DNA from: Streptomyces sp. PR69
Lineage (GTDB): Bacteria; Actinomycetota; Actinomycetes; Streptomycetales; Streptomycetaceae
Direction: 5' to 3'
Length of the DNA: 64,000 nucleotides
NCBI RefSeq assembly: GCF_026420845.1
Contig: NZ_JAOWCB010000012.1
Span: forward strand, 62,001 to 126,000
Every line of letters starts with the position of its first letter. Position 1 is the stretch's first letter. Positions 18,207 to 27,092 of the stretch are shown here, piece after piece. The notes beneath the pieces were generated by a model. It was not told the origin of the DNA, searched no databases, and saw only the letters and a program-made list of their open reading frames with translations. The position numbers and the translations under genes are program-made.

Positions 18207-18650
18207 ATGGAGAGCCTGCAGAGCACGGCGAGTACGGAGAGCGCGGATTGGGCGGAGGGCGCGGAGAGCAGCGCCGCGCGGCGCGGGACCGCCCCGGACC
18301 GCGGCGAGCAGCCGGACCTGGTGACCGTCCCCGCCCGGCAGGGCCTGGAGGCGGTGGACATCCTCCGCCGGGTGGCGGCCCCCTCGGTGGGACCGGTGCT
18401 TCACGACGACGCGAGCGACACCCTCGGCTTCCTTGTGCCGCCGGGCACTGCGGACGGCTGGGACATGCCGGGCAGCGCCTGCACCCAGACCTCGGGCCGC
18501 GGCCTGCGCCTTCCGGCGGCCTCCCGCGCGGAAGGCGCCGACTGGCTGCTTCCCCCGGATGACACGGGCCCGGTCACGGACCCGGCGGTGCTGCGTCGGG
18601 CGCTGGGGGAGGCGGCGCGCCTGATCGAAGCCGCCGACAACTGCCGCTAG
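18207..18650 (+). CDS. hypothetical actinobacterial protein (147 aa)
   Basis: ATG 18207 has GGAGGT at ideal spacing, so it is preferred to the upstream in-frame codons. The protein is acidic, soluble and cysteine-poor, with a Ser/Ala-rich N-terminus followed by a compact-looking region (DTLGFLVPPGTADGWDMPGS). I recognise it only as a Streptomyces conserved hypothetical type. It is divergent from the NsdA-like gene, with which it shares a 254-base upstream region. Confidence 0.7.
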   Translation: MESLQSTASTESADWAEGAESSAARRGTAPDRGEQPDLVTVPARQGLEAVDILRRVAAPSVGPVLHDDASDTLGFLVPPGTADGWDMPGSACTQTSGRGLRLPAASRAEGADWLLPPDDTGPVTDPAVLRRALGEAARLIEAADNCR

Positions 18651-18678
18651 CCGTTCCCCGGGGGAGCCCAAGCCCGCG

Positions 18679-18715
18679 CCCCGGCGGCCCGCGCCGCACG
18701 GCGCCCCCGCCGGGG
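18679..18715 (+). terminator. inverted repeat between two co-directional genes
   Basis: CCCCGGCGG (18679-18687) and CCGCCGGGG (18707-18715) can pair as a 9-bp stem with a GC-rich 19-base loop. The stem lies 28 bases after one stop and 15 bases before the next start, so it is either a terminator or a translational element. Confidence 0.4.
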
Positions 18716-18729
18716 CCGATAATGAAGCC

Positions 18730-19590
18730 GTGGCAAAACGCACGCGCCGACACCCCCCGCCCCCCGCCCGCCGCGCCCCCGTCGACACCGGCCTCGCAGA
18801 GCTGGTGCCCGACCGTGACCGGCCCGGCGCGTGGGCGCTGCTCATCGACGGCGCGCCGCAGTCGCATGTCGACCTCGACGACCCGACGTATCTCTCCTTC
18901 GAGTACCAGCGGCGGCTCGGCCATGTCGTCGATCTCGCCGCTCCGCCCGGGCGGCCGCTGCGCGTCGTGCATCTGGGCGGCGGGGCGTGCACCCTGGCGC
19001 GCTATGTCGCGGCCACCCGGCCCCGCTCCACGCAGCAGGTGGTGGAGGTCGACGCGGCGCTCGTCCAGCTGGTCCGCGCCCAGCTGCCGCTGGACCCGAA
19101 GGCGCGCATACGCATCCGGACCGCGGACGCCCGCGCGGGCCTCGGGAAGACGCCGGACGCCTGGGCGGATCTGGTGATCGCAGATGTGTTCAGCGGGGCC
19201 CGCACCCCCGCGCATCTGACAAGCGTCGAGTTCCTCGCCGAGGTGCGCCGGGCGCTTCGGCCCGGCGGCTGGTACGCGGCCAATCTCACGGACGGCCCCC
19301 CGCTGGCCCACCTCCGCGCTCAGGTCGCCACCGCCGCCGCGGTCTTCCCGGAGGTTGCGCTCGCCGCGGACCCGACCGTGCTGCGGGGACGCCGCTTCGG
19401 CAACGCCGTGCTGCTCGCGGCGGACGGTCCGCTGCCCGTCGCCGAGCTGACCCGCCGTGTCGCGACCGATCCGCACGCGGGGCGCGTCGAACACGGCCGC
19501 GCCCTTGTCGACTTCACGGGCGGCGCGCCCCCGGTGACCGACGAGGGCGCCCAGGACTCCCCCGTACCGCCGCCCGCGGTGTTCCAGTAG
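18730..19590 (+). CDS. spermidine-synthase-like (aminopropyltransferase fold) protein
   Basis: This 286-aa protein starts at GTG 18730. It has a Rossmann SAM/dcSAM-type core: VVHLGGGACTLARY (glycine motif), VVEVDAALVQL (acidic residue after beta-2), and the region ADLVIADVFSGARTPAHLTS (the Asp of the aminopropyltransferase signature D-x-F). It lacks the N-terminal membrane segments of the fused MFS-type homologues. Actinobacterial members are often annotated as fused spermidine synthase, but real polyamine synthesis is rarely shown. A cytosolic methyl- or aminopropyl-transferase is the safest call. Confidence 0.8.
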   Translation: MAKRTRRHPPPPARRAPVDTGLAELVPDRDRPGAWALLIDGAPQSHVDLDDPTYLSFEYQRRLGHVVDLAAPPGRPLRVVHLGGGACTLARYVAATRPRSTQQVVEVDAALVQLVRAQLPLDPKARIRIRTADARAGLGKTPDAWADLVIADVFSGARTPAHLTSVEFLAEVRRALRPGGWYAANLTDGPPLAHLRAQVATAAAVFPEVALAADPTVLRGRRFGNAVLLAADGPLPVAELTRRVATDPHAGRVEHGRALVDFTGGAPPVTDEGAQDSPVPPPAVFQ

Positions 19591-19677
19591 CCGGTCAGTC
19601 AGTCAGCCCCGTCAGCTTGCCGGAGCCCGTCGGAGCCCGTCGGGGCTCGCCCGGGCCCGTCGGCCGCTGCCGGACCG

Positions 19678-20277
19678 TCACCGCTCGTCGATCTGCACCC
19701 GCGGCGCGGTGTCGTGCCATGTGCAGAACACTGACACCTCGCGTCCGTCTTCGGTGAAGGTCACCCGGATCCAGGTCGGCTGCTTCCAGACCTGCATCTG
19801 CCAGCCCGCCGCGGGAGTCGCCGACACCAGTTCGGCGGAGGTCTCGCCGAGGTCGAAGACGACGCGGCCGCCGTCGACCGTGTAGCCCTTGACGTTCCCG
19901 GAACTCCCGGAGGGGGCGGAGGAGGATGCCGGGGAAGTGGCAGAGGGCGGCGTCGCCTTCTCCGGCTTCGCCGGGGCCGGCGACGTCGCCGGGCCGGACG
20001 GGTTCGGCGACGGGGCCGACGGGCCGGGGGACTTCGGCGGGCGGCTTGTCGACGAGGCCGCCGGCGCCGGGGTGTTCCCCACCGCCGCGGAGCCGTTCGT
20101 GCCGTCAGTGCCGTCCGAGGCGGCCGAGTCTCCGGCGGGCAGCGCCACCGCGCGCGGCGGGTCGTACGCCGTCCCCGCCATCACCGTATGAACGCCCCAC
20201 CAGGACAACGCCGTCGCCGCCCCCGTGGACAGCGACCACGCCAGGGCATGGACAAGACCTCTCCGCACGCGGCCCAT
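19678..20277 (-). CDS. membrane-anchored protein with Pro/Ser-rich stalk
   Basis: A 199-aa protein with one N-terminal membrane segment (residues about 8-34, LVHALAWSLSTGAATALSWW), a long Pro/Ser/Ala-rich stalk (about 60-125) and an exposed domain of about 75 residues (VVFDLGETSAELVSATPAAG, WIRVTFTEDGREVSVFCTW). Divergently transcribed from a two-component system 90 bases away, it could be a sensory accessory or a target of that system. No family recognised. Confidence 0.7.
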   Translation of the reverse strand: MGRVRRGLVHALAWSLSTGAATALSWWGVHTVMAGTAYDPPRAVALPAGDSAASDGTDGTNGSAAVGNTPAPAASSTSRPPKSPGPSAPSPNPSGPATSPAPAKPEKATPPSATSPASSSAPSGSSGNVKGYTVDGGRVVFDLGETSAELVSATPAAGWQMQVWKQPTWIRVTFTEDGREVSVFCTWHDTAPRVQIDER

Positions 20278-20364
20278 ACTGCACCACGGGCCTCACCTGC
20301 ACCACCGTCACCATCGTCGTCCCACAAGGGCCCCCTGTCCCCCGAATGGCGTACGGTGCCGCCC

Positions 20365-21051
20365 ATGGCAAGTGTGCTCGTGGTCGAGGACGACCAGTTC
20401 GTGCGCTCCGCCCTCATCCGGCATCTCACCGAGGCGTCCCACACCGTACGGAGCGTCGGAACGGCCCTTGAGGCGCTGCGCGAAGTGGCCCATTTCCGTT
20501 TTGATCTGGTCATTCTCGATCTCGGACTGCCCGATCTGGATGGGTCGGAAGCGCTGAAGATGCTGCGCGGCATCACCGACGTACCCGTGATCATCGCGAC
20601 CGCGCGCGACGACGAGACCGAGATCGTACGGCTCCTCAACGACGGCGCGGACGACTACCTCACCAAGCCCTTCTCCGTGGAACACCTCTCCGCCCGGATG
20701 GCCGCCGTGCTCCGCCGGGCCCGCTCCGCGGGGGACGCCCCGCCGCCGCGCGTCCTGCAGGTCGGCGGGCTCAGCGTCGATCCGCTGCGCCGCCAGGCCT
20801 GCCTGGACGGGAGGGAACTCGATCTCACCCGGCGCGAGTTCGATCTGCTGGCCTTTCTCGCCGGACGCCCCGGAGTGGTCGTACCGCGCAAGGAGCTGCT
20901 CGCCGAGGTGTGGCAGCAGAGCTACGGCGACGACCAGACCATCGACGTCCATCTGAGCTGGCTGCGCCGCAAACTCGGCGAAACCGCCGCACGCCCCCGC
21001 TATCTGCACACCCTCCGGGGTGTGGGAGTGAAACTGGAGCCCCCGAGGTGA
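20365..21051 (+). CDS. OmpR-family response regulator
   Basis: This 228-aa regulator has a receiver domain with acidic pocket E8-D9-D10, phospho-acceptor D52 in VILDLGLPD, Thr in IIATARDD and Lys in LTKPF, then a winged-helix DNA-binding domain (ELDLTRREFDLLAFLAGRPG, DDQTIDVHLSWLRRKLGE). ATG 20365 begins exactly at the conserved MASVLVVEDD; in-frame codons upstream have poor bias. It is followed 7 bases later by its histidine kinase gene. Stimulus unknown. Confidence 0.93.
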   Translation: MASVLVVEDDQFVRSALIRHLTEASHTVRSVGTALEALREVAHFRFDLVILDLGLPDLDGSEALKMLRGITDVPVIIATARDDETEIVRLLNDGADDYLTKPFSVEHLSARMAAVLRRARSAGDAPPPRVLQVGGLSVDPLRRQACLDGRELDLTRREFDLLAFLAGRPGVVVPRKELLAEVWQQSYGDDQTIDVHLSWLRRKLGETAARPRYLHTLRGVGVKLEPPR

Positions 21052-21058
21052 GACCGCG

Positions 21059-22465
21059 ATGAGATGGGCGCTGGTCAAGGTCGCCCTGGCGGTCACGACG
21101 ATGGTCGTCGTGGCGTTCGCCGTGCCGCTGGGCATCGTCATCAAGGAGATGGCCAGGGACCGGGCGTTCTCCAACGCCGAACGGCAGGCCGCCGCCATCG
21201 GCCCCACCCTCTCCATCACCGCGGAACGGGCCCCCCTGGAGCGGGCCGTCGCCTCCACACAGGCGGGCGCGGCCGGGCGGATCGCCGTACACGTCCCGGC
21301 CTCGGGCGAGCCCGGCAGCCAGGCGCTGGAGATCGGCACCCGCCGGGCCGCGCAGCAGGACCTGGCGACCGCGCGGCGTCTGGGCCGCGCCTCCGTCAGC
21401 GAGGTGTCCGGGGGCTCCGCGCTGCTCCAGCCCACCGCCATCGCCTCCGGGGAGATCGCCATCGTGGAGGTGTTCGTGCCCGAGGGCGATGTCGCCGCGG
21501 GCGTCATCACGGCCTGGCTGCTGCTCGCGGGCGTCGGCGTCGCGCTGATCGTCGGCTCGGTCGCGGTGGCCGACCGGCTCGGCGCCCGGATGGTCCAGCC
21601 GGCCCAGCGGCTGGCGGGCGCGGCCCATGCCCTGGGAGAGGGCAGGCTCGGCGCACGCGTCCCCGAGGAAGGCCCCGCCGAACTGCGTTCGGCGGCCGTG
21701 GCCTTCAACTCGATGGCCGATCAGGTCGTTCAGCTCCTCGCCAGCGAACGCGAACTGGCCGCCGACCTCTCGCACCGGCTGCGCACGCCGCTCACCGTGC
21801 TCCGCCTCAACGCCGCTTCCCTCGGCGACGGACCCGCCGCCGACCAGACCCGGTCGGCCGTCGAGCAGCTGGAGCGCGAGGTCGACACCATCATCCGCAC
21901 CGCCCGGGAGGCCAAGCCGCAGACCGCGGCCACCGGGCCCGGCGCGGGCTGTGACGCCGCCGAAGTCGTACGGGAGCGCATGGACTTCTGGTCGGCGCTC
22001 GCCGAGGACGAGGGGCGCAAGGTGCGCGTCGCGGGCGTGGACCGTCCCGTGCGCATCCCCGTCGCCCGACCCGAACTGGCCGCCGCTCTCGACGCGCTGC
22101 TCGGCAACGTCTTCCGCCACACCCCGGAGGGCACGGCCTTCTCGGTCGATGTGCACAACGGAGAGGACGCGGTGATCGTGCTGGTCTCGGACGCCGGACC
22201 GGGCATCGCCGACCCCGAGGCCGCGCTCGCTCGCGGCCACAGCACCGGCGGGGACGGCTCGACGGGGCTCGGTCTGGACATCGTGCGCAGGGTCGCGGAG
22301 TCGACGGGCGGCGATGTGCGGATCGGCAGCTCGGTGCTCGGCGGCACGGAGGTGCGGATCTGGATCGGGCTGGACTCCTTCGGCGGCCGTGCCTCCCGGG
22401 AGGCACGGCGCAGGACGAGGCACCGCGGGAGCGCCGTACGCCGCCGCAAGCGCGTCCCGGCCTGA
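21059..22465 (+). CDS. membrane sensor histidine kinase
   Basis: A 468-aa kinase. TM1 spans about 5-28 and an extracytoplasmic sensor domain about 30-150. TM2 spans about 152-175, followed by a HAMP-like linker, the phospho-acceptor H239 in ADLSHRLRTPLT, N-box LLGNVFRHTP, G-box DAGPGIADPE and GLGLDIVRRV. The Arg/Lys-rich C-terminal tail (RRRTRHRGSAVRRRKRVPA) is unusual for the family. It is cotranscribed with the OmpR-type regulator (7-base gap). The sensor domain gives no clue to the ligand. Confidence 0.92.
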   Translation: MRWALVKVALAVTTMVVVAFAVPLGIVIKEMARDRAFSNAERQAAAIGPTLSITAERAPLERAVASTQAGAAGRIAVHVPASGEPGSQALEIGTRRAAQQDLATARRLGRASVSEVSGGSALLQPTAIASGEIAIVEVFVPEGDVAAGVITAWLLLAGVGVALIVGSVAVADRLGARMVQPAQRLAGAAHALGEGRLGARVPEEGPAELRSAAVAFNSMADQVVQLLASERELAADLSHRLRTPLTVLRLNAASLGDGPAADQTRSAVEQLEREVDTIIRTAREAKPQTAATGPGAGCDAAEVVRERMDFWSALAEDEGRKVRVAGVDRPVRIPVARPELAAALDALLGNVFRHTPEGTAFSVDVHNGEDAVIVLVSDAGPGIADPEAALARGHSTGGDGSTGLGLDIVRRVAESTGGDVRIGSSVLGGTEVRIWIGLDSFGGRASREARRRTRHRGSAVRRRKRVPA

Positions 22466-22649
22466 GCCGCGGGAGCGGGCGTCGCACAGGGTCGCTGACC
22501 CTTGGGCGATCTTTAATCGGGTCCCATGCCTTCCTTAAGCGGAACCTAAGACTTCCAACTGCCGCCTTGATGCTGGCATTTGTCCGTTCCGAGATCGCTA
22601 GCGTGCTGTCGCACCACCCCCCACTTCCGCACCACAGAGGCAGGCACGC

Positions 22650-24134
22650 ATGGGCAGCAGTACGCACCGGCGCAGGGCGAGCGGCACCGCCAAAGCCATC
22701 GGGGCGGTCGTCGCGGCAGCGGTGATCGGCGGCGCGGCGTTCGCGTTCACCGGCACCGCGCAGGCGGCCTCCGTGGGCGCCGCGTACACCAGGACCAGCT
22801 CCTGGACCGGCGGCTACACCGGGCAGTACGTGATAGCCAATGACACCGACGCCGCGCAGTCCGGCTGGACGCTGGAGTTCGAACTGCCCGAAGGCACCCG
22901 GATCAGCTCGCTGTGGAACGGCGAGCACACCGTCGAAGGGCGGCGCGTCACCGTCCGGCCGGCGAGCTGGAACAAGGAGCTGCCGCCCGGCGCCTCCGTC
23001 ACCGTCGGCTTTGTGACCTCAGCCGAGGGCACGGCGGGCGACCCGTCCGGCTGCCGTGTCAACGGGGCCGTCTGCTCAGCCGACCCGGACACGACGCCGC
23101 AGCCCAGCGGCCGCCCCACCGAGCAGCCCGCGCCGACGCAGACGCCGACCACGGACCCGACGCCCTCCGAGGACGCGACGGCCTCCGAGGACCCGGTCCC
23201 GTCGCCGACGGGCGACGTGCCCGGGGACGGCGGCACAGCGCGGGCCGCGCGGTTCGCCCCGTACGTCGACACGTCGCTGTATCCCGCGTACGACATGCTC
23301 GACACGGCGGCCAGGACCGGCGTCAAGGAGTTCAACCTCGCCTTCATCACCGCGGGCGGCGGCTGCACCCCCCTGTGGGGCGGCGTCACCGGCCTCGCCG
23401 ACGACAAGGTCGCCGCCCAGATCGACGCCCTGCGTGCCAAGGGAGGCGACGTACGGGTCTCGTTCGGCGGGGCCGCCGGCCGTGAGCTGGCGCTGAACTG
23501 CTCCTCGGCCGACGCGCTGGCGAAGGCGTACGGCAAGGTCATCGACCAGTACCGGCTCACCAAGGTCGACTTTGACGTCGAAGGCGCGGCCCTGCCCGAC
23601 ACCGCCGCCAACTCCCGCCGCTCCCAGGCCATCGCCCAGCTCCAGAAGACCCACCCGGGGCTCGATGTGTCGTTCACCCTGCCCGTCATGCCCGAGGGGC
23701 TGACCCAGCCGGGCGTGGATCTCCTCGCCGACGCCGAGAAGAACGGGGTGCGCGTCGACGCCGTCAACATCATGGCGATGGACTACGGCCCCGCGTACAG
23801 CGGTGACATGGGCGAGTACGCGATCCAGGCGGCGATGGCGACGCAGGCGCAGATCAAGGGCGTGCTCGGGCTGTCGGACAAGGCCGCTTGGGAGACGCTC
23901 GCGGTCACCCCGATGATCGGCGTCAACGATGTGACCACCGAGATCTTCAAGGTCGACGACGCCACCCAGCTGGTCGGCTTCGCCCGCTCGAAGGGCATCG
24001 GCTGGCTGTCGATGTGGTCCTCGACCCGTGACAAGCAGTGCGCCGCGGGCGAGGTCGACTACGCCGACGCGACGTGCAGCTCGATCCTCCAGCAGCCGCT
24101 CGCGTTCACCAAGGCGTTCTCCGCGTACCAGTAG
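22650..24134 (+). CDS. secreted chitinase: N-terminal CBM2-like domain plus GH18-like domain
   Basis: This 494-aa precursor has a signal peptide (RRR, hydrophobic AIGAVVAAAVIGGAAFAF, AQA) and a CBM2-like carbohydrate-binding domain (about 41-145, with SSWTGGYTGQYVIAND, GWTLEFELPEG and a paired Cys). A Pro/Thr/Ser linker and a GH18-type barrel (about 200-490) follow. The catalytic motif reads VD307-F-D309-V-E311, keeping the essential Glu and two Asp, but the first Asp-Gly of the DGxDxDxE consensus is Thr-Lys. SFGGAAG and MAMDYGP are the other barrel motifs. It acts outside the cell on chitin. AGAGG precedes ATG 22650. No dre element was seen upstream, unlike the other chitinase. Confidence 0.9.
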   Translation: MGSSTHRRRASGTAKAIGAVVAAAVIGGAAFAFTGTAQAASVGAAYTRTSSWTGGYTGQYVIANDTDAAQSGWTLEFELPEGTRISSLWNGEHTVEGRRVTVRPASWNKELPPGASVTVGFVTSAEGTAGDPSGCRVNGAVCSADPDTTPQPSGRPTEQPAPTQTPTTDPTPSEDATASEDPVPSPTGDVPGDGGTARAARFAPYVDTSLYPAYDMLDTAARTGVKEFNLAFITAGGGCTPLWGGVTGLADDKVAAQIDALRAKGGDVRVSFGGAAGRELALNCSSADALAKAYGKVIDQYRLTKVDFDVEGAALPDTAANSRRSQAIAQLQKTHPGLDVSFTLPVMPEGLTQPGVDLLADAEKNGVRVDAVNIMAMDYGPAYSGDMGEYAIQAAMATQAQIKGVLGLSDKAAWETLAVTPMIGVNDVTTEIFKVDDATQLVGFARSKGIGWLSMWSSTRDKQCAAGEVDYADATCSSILQQPLAFTKAFSAYQ

Positions 24135-24203
24135 GCCGTACCAGCAGACCGCGTGGACAGCAGGCCGAGTTGGCCGTACCAGCTGGCCGCGTACCAGCAG
24201 GCC
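24125..24203. repeat. degenerate 13-bp repeats beginning at the chitinase stop codon
   Basis: GTACCAGTAGGCC (24125), GTACCAGCAGACC (24138), a degraded copy near 24153, GTACCAGCTGGCC (24176) and GTACCAGCAGGCC (24191). The first copy contains the stop codon TAG; the others read CAG there. Confidence 0.7.
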
Positions 24204-24235
24204 GACACCCGGGGCGCACCCCGCCCTCCCATGCT

Positions 24236-24283
24236 GCGCGTCCCGGCCGGGCTCCTTCCCCCACACCACCGGCCGGGACGCGC
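24236..24283. terminator. terminator between convergent chitinase and PLP-enzyme genes
   Basis: The 15-bp stem formed by 24236-24250 (GCGCGTCCCGGCCGG, pairing to within one base) and 24269-24283 has an 18-base pyrimidine-rich loop. It is placed to stop transcription from both sides. Confidence 0.65.
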
Positions 24284-24301
24284 TCCTGCCGCACCCCGGG
24301 C

Positions 24302-25585
24302 TCAGGCGGTGTCGACACCGGCCGCCTTCAGCCGGCGGACCACCGCGTCCCAGCCCGGATCGGCGGGCTCCGCGGACCGCGCGCCCATGCCGCGGTCCTT
24401 GAAACCGCTGGACGTCGAGACGCACACCACAGGACCGTCGAATCCGGCGGTCGGCCGCCGTGCGCCGTGGGCGCGCAGCCCGGCCAGCCCCGCGGCGCTC
24501 GACAACTCGACCCACAACCCCTGGCGCGCCAGCTCCCGCTGCGCCGCGCGCATCGCCGCGTCGTCGACCGGCAGGGCCTCCCCGCCGCTCTCCCGTACGG
24601 CGACCGCCCCCCGATAGCCGCTCACTGAGCAGCTGATCGCATACGCGTCGGTGGGGCCGACCCGGACTTGGGCGGCGGGCAGGTTCTGGCGCAGGGCCGC
24701 GGCGAGCGGCGCCCCGGCGGCGGGTTCGCAGGCGAAGATCCGGGGAATACGGTGGGCCACGCCGAGCCGCCGCAGCTCGCTGAACCCCTTCCACACGCCG
24801 AACAGCAGCTCGCCGTATCCGGTCGGCACGAACACGGCCGCCGGGGCGCCGACTTCTTCGTGGATCTCGTAGGCGATCGTTTTGTAGCCCTCGGGGCCGA
24901 AGGGGTGGCCGGTGTGCGTGGGGGTGGAGTTGCTGACGGGGTGGAGCCCGAGCCGGTCGGACAGCTTCCGCAGCAGGGGCCAGCTCTCCTCCGGGGGCAC
25001 GGGCAGCACCACGGCGTCATACGCCTGGAGGAACGACACGATGGCCGGGGGCGCGTCTACGGCGGTGAGCACCACGCACTTCAACCCCGCGCGGGCCGCG
25101 TACGCCGCCGCCGACGCGCCGTGGTTGCCGGACGAGGCCACGACGACGCCCTGCGCGCCGCTGCCGACGGCCGCGCTGACCGTGCAGCGGTTGAGCCGGT
25201 CCTTGTGGCTCCAGGTCGGATTGCGGGACTCGTCCTTGACGTAGACGCCGTCGCCGATGCCGACGAGGGGCGTTCGGCCCTCCGCGAGCCCCGGCGCGTG
25301 CAGCGGGGGCAGCAGGGGTGCGAAGCGCTCCAGGCCCTGGCTGCGGGGCGAGGGTGAAGAGCCGGACCGGGGGTCGAACAGCCCGGGGTGCGCCCGGTCG
25401 TAGGCGTAGTCCACCTCAAGGGGATAGGAGACCTCGGCGGCGCCGGTGGCCGGGCAGCCCGCGGTCAGCACGGGCCACAGCGGGAAGGTCACCGACCGGT
25501 CGCCCAGTGAGCGCTGTGCGGTCGCCAGGGAGTCATCCGTCGGGGAGCCGGCTGTTGCGTCCCCGTCGTGTGTCGTCGTGTCCAT
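24302..25585 (-). CDS. PLP-dependent threonine-synthase-like enzyme
   Basis: A 427-aa fold-type II PLP enzyme. The PLP lysine is in SHKDRLNR, the phosphate-anchoring region is [20 protein letters not shown], and other family motifs are [18 protein letters not shown] and a late Ser-rich loop ([13 protein letters not shown]). The family includes threonine synthase and diaminopropionate/threonine lyases; absence of amino-acid genes nearby leaves the reaction open. ATG 25585 has GGGAG just upstream. The start lies inside the 3' end of bglC (about 53 bases overlap), so the gene may be read through from the ceb operon. Confidence 0.8.
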   Translation of the reverse strand: MDTTTHDGDATAGSPTDDSLATAQRSLGDRSVTFPLWPVLTAGCPATGAAEVSYPLEVDYAYDRAHPGLFDPRSGSSPSPRSQGLERFAPLLPPLHAPGLAEGRTPLVGIGDGVYVKDESRNPTWSHKDRLNRCTVSAAVGSGAQGVVVASSGNHGASAAAYAARAGLKCVVLTAVDAPPAIVSFLQAYDAVVLPVPPEESWPLLRKLSDRLGLHPVSNSTPTHTGHPFGPEGYKTIAYEIHEEVGAPAAVFVPTGYGELLFGVWKGFSELRRLGVAHRIPRIFACEPAAGAPLAAALRQNLPAAQVRVGPTDAYAISCSVSGYRGAVAVRESGGEALPVDDAAMRAAQRELARQGLWVELSSAAGLAGLRAHGARRPTAGFDGPVVCVSTSSGFKDRGMGARSAEPADPGWDAVVRRLKAAGVDTA

Positions 25586-27026
25586 GGCTCCCATGGTCGC
25601 GGATGGGCGGCTCCGGCAGCATTCCTGTACGCACCAGCTGTGCGTACCAGCGCGCACTGGACTTAGGGGTGCGGGCCTGGGTCTCGTAGTCGACGTACAC
25701 CGCGCCGAACCGCTTGCTGTAGCCGTAGGCCCATTCGAAGTTGTCCATCAGCGACCAGAGGAAGTAGCCGCGCACATCCGCGCCGTCCGCCATCGCACGC
25801 TGGAGGGCGGAGAGATGGCCGTGGAGATAGCGGATCCGGTCGGGGTCGTGGACCGAGCCGTCGGCGGCCGGCTTGTCGTCGTAGGCCGCGCCGTTCTCGG
25901 TGATCAGCAGGGGCAGGCCGGGGGCTTCGCGTGTGTAGTGCATCAGCAGCTCGTGCAGACCGGTCGGGTCGACGGGCCAGCCCATCGCGGTGCGTTCGCC
26001 GGAGGGCCGGCAGAAGGCGACGTCGTCCGCGGCGGGCCAGGGCGAGTGCGCGCCGCTGCCATGGCCGTCGGCGCTCCCGTCCGCGCCGCTGCGGTGACTG
26101 TCAGTGGCGGCCGCTACAACTGAGGGTGCGTAGTAGTTCAGGCCGAGCATGTCGAGGGGGTGGCCGATGACGGCCAGATCATCGCTGTGGACGAAGGACC
26201 AGTCGGTCAGGGCCGCCGTGTCCGCGAGGAGATCCCGCGGATACGCGCCCTGGAGCAGGGGCCCCGTGAAGACGCGATTGGCGACCGCGTCGATGCGGCG
26301 GCGCGCCTCCAGGTCCTGGGGCTTGTCGCTCCTGGCCCTGACCACATGGTGGTTGAGGCTGATGGAGAGCTGGGCGCTCGCGGGGAGTACGGCGCGCAGC
26401 GCCTGTGCGGCCAGTCCATGGCCGAGGTTGAGGTGGTGGGCGGCGCGCAGCGCGGCGACCGCGTCGGTGCGGCCCGGCGCATGGACGCCCGAGCCGTATC
26501 CGAGGAAGGCGCTGCACCAGGGTTCGTTGAGGGTGATCCACAGATCGACCCGGTCGCCCAGAGCTTCGGCGACGATACGGGCGTAGTCGGCGAAGCGGTG
26601 CGCGGTGTCCCGCTTTGGCCAGCCGCCGGCGGTCTCCAGCTCCTGGGGCAGATCCCAGTGGTAGAGGGTGAGCGCGGGGCGGATGCCGTGCTCCAGGAGG
26701 TCGTCGACGAGCGAGCGGTAGAAGTCGAGGCCGCGCTGGACCGCCGGGCCCCGGCCGGTGGGCTGCACCCGCGGCCAGGACACGGAGAAGCGGTAGGCGT
26801 TGACGCCGAGCCCGGCCATCAGCGCCACGTCCTCGGCACGGCGGTGGAAGTGGTCGGCGGCGATGTCCCCGGTGTCCCCGTTGAGGGTCCTTCCGGGGGT
26901 GTGGCTGAAGGTGTCCCAGATGGACGGGGTGCGGCCGCCCTCCCGTGCGGCGCCCTCGATCTGGTAGGCGGCGGTGGCGGTGCCCCACAGGAAGGAGGAC
27001 GGAAAGCGGGCGGCGGCAGCGGTCAT
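25533..27026 (-). CDS. bglC: intracellular GH1 beta-glucosidase of the cellobiose operon
   Basis: A 497-aa cytosolic GH1 enzyme without a signal peptide. The acid/base Glu is in LWITLNEPW and the nucleophile Glu in [28 protein letters not shown] opens the barrel. It hydrolyses imported cellobiose and cellotriose to glucose. ATG 27026 has GGAGGT. It lies 66 bases after cebG, the arrangement known for ceb-bglC loci. The Ala/Gly-rich stretch around residue 305 is a loop expansion. The final 18 codons overlap the next gene. Confidence 0.92.
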   Translation of the reverse strand: MTAAAARFPSSFLWGTATAAYQIEGAAREGGRTPSIWDTFSHTPGRTLNGDTGDIAADHFHRRAEDVALMAGLGVNAYRFSVSWPRVQPTGRGPAVQRGLDFYRSLVDDLLEHGIRPALTLYHWDLPQELETAGGWPKRDTAHRFADYARIVAEALGDRVDLWITLNEPWCSAFLGYGSGVHAPGRTDAVAALRAAHHLNLGHGLAAQALRAVLPASAQLSISLNHHVVRARSDKPQDLEARRRIDAVANRVFTGPLLQGAYPRDLLADTAALTDWSFVHSDDLAVIGHPLDMLGLNYYAPSVVAAATDSHRSGADGSADGHGSGAHSPWPAADDVAFCRPSGERTAMGWPVDPTGLHELLMHYTREAPGLPLLITENGAAYDDKPAADGSVHDPDRIRYLHGHLSALQRAMADGADVRGYFLWSLMDNFEWAYGYSKRFGAVYVDYETQARTPKSSARWYAQLVRTGMLPEPPIRDHGSHGHDDTRRGRNSRLPDG

Positions 27027-27092
27027 GGCGACCTCCGGGGTCGTCGGGGAAGGAGTGAGAGTTCGGGGGGGAGGGGGGACCAGAGGGGACCG

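Noticed and set aside
24125..24203. A CRISPR array made of 13-bp repeats
   Set aside because: Units are too short, degenerate, and lack regular unique spacers; no cas genes are present. The same holds for 39536-39606 and 38627-38670.
23076..24794. A 572-aa antisense open frame across chitinase 2 and the PLP gene
   Set aside because: Shadow of two well-supported genes and without a known fold.
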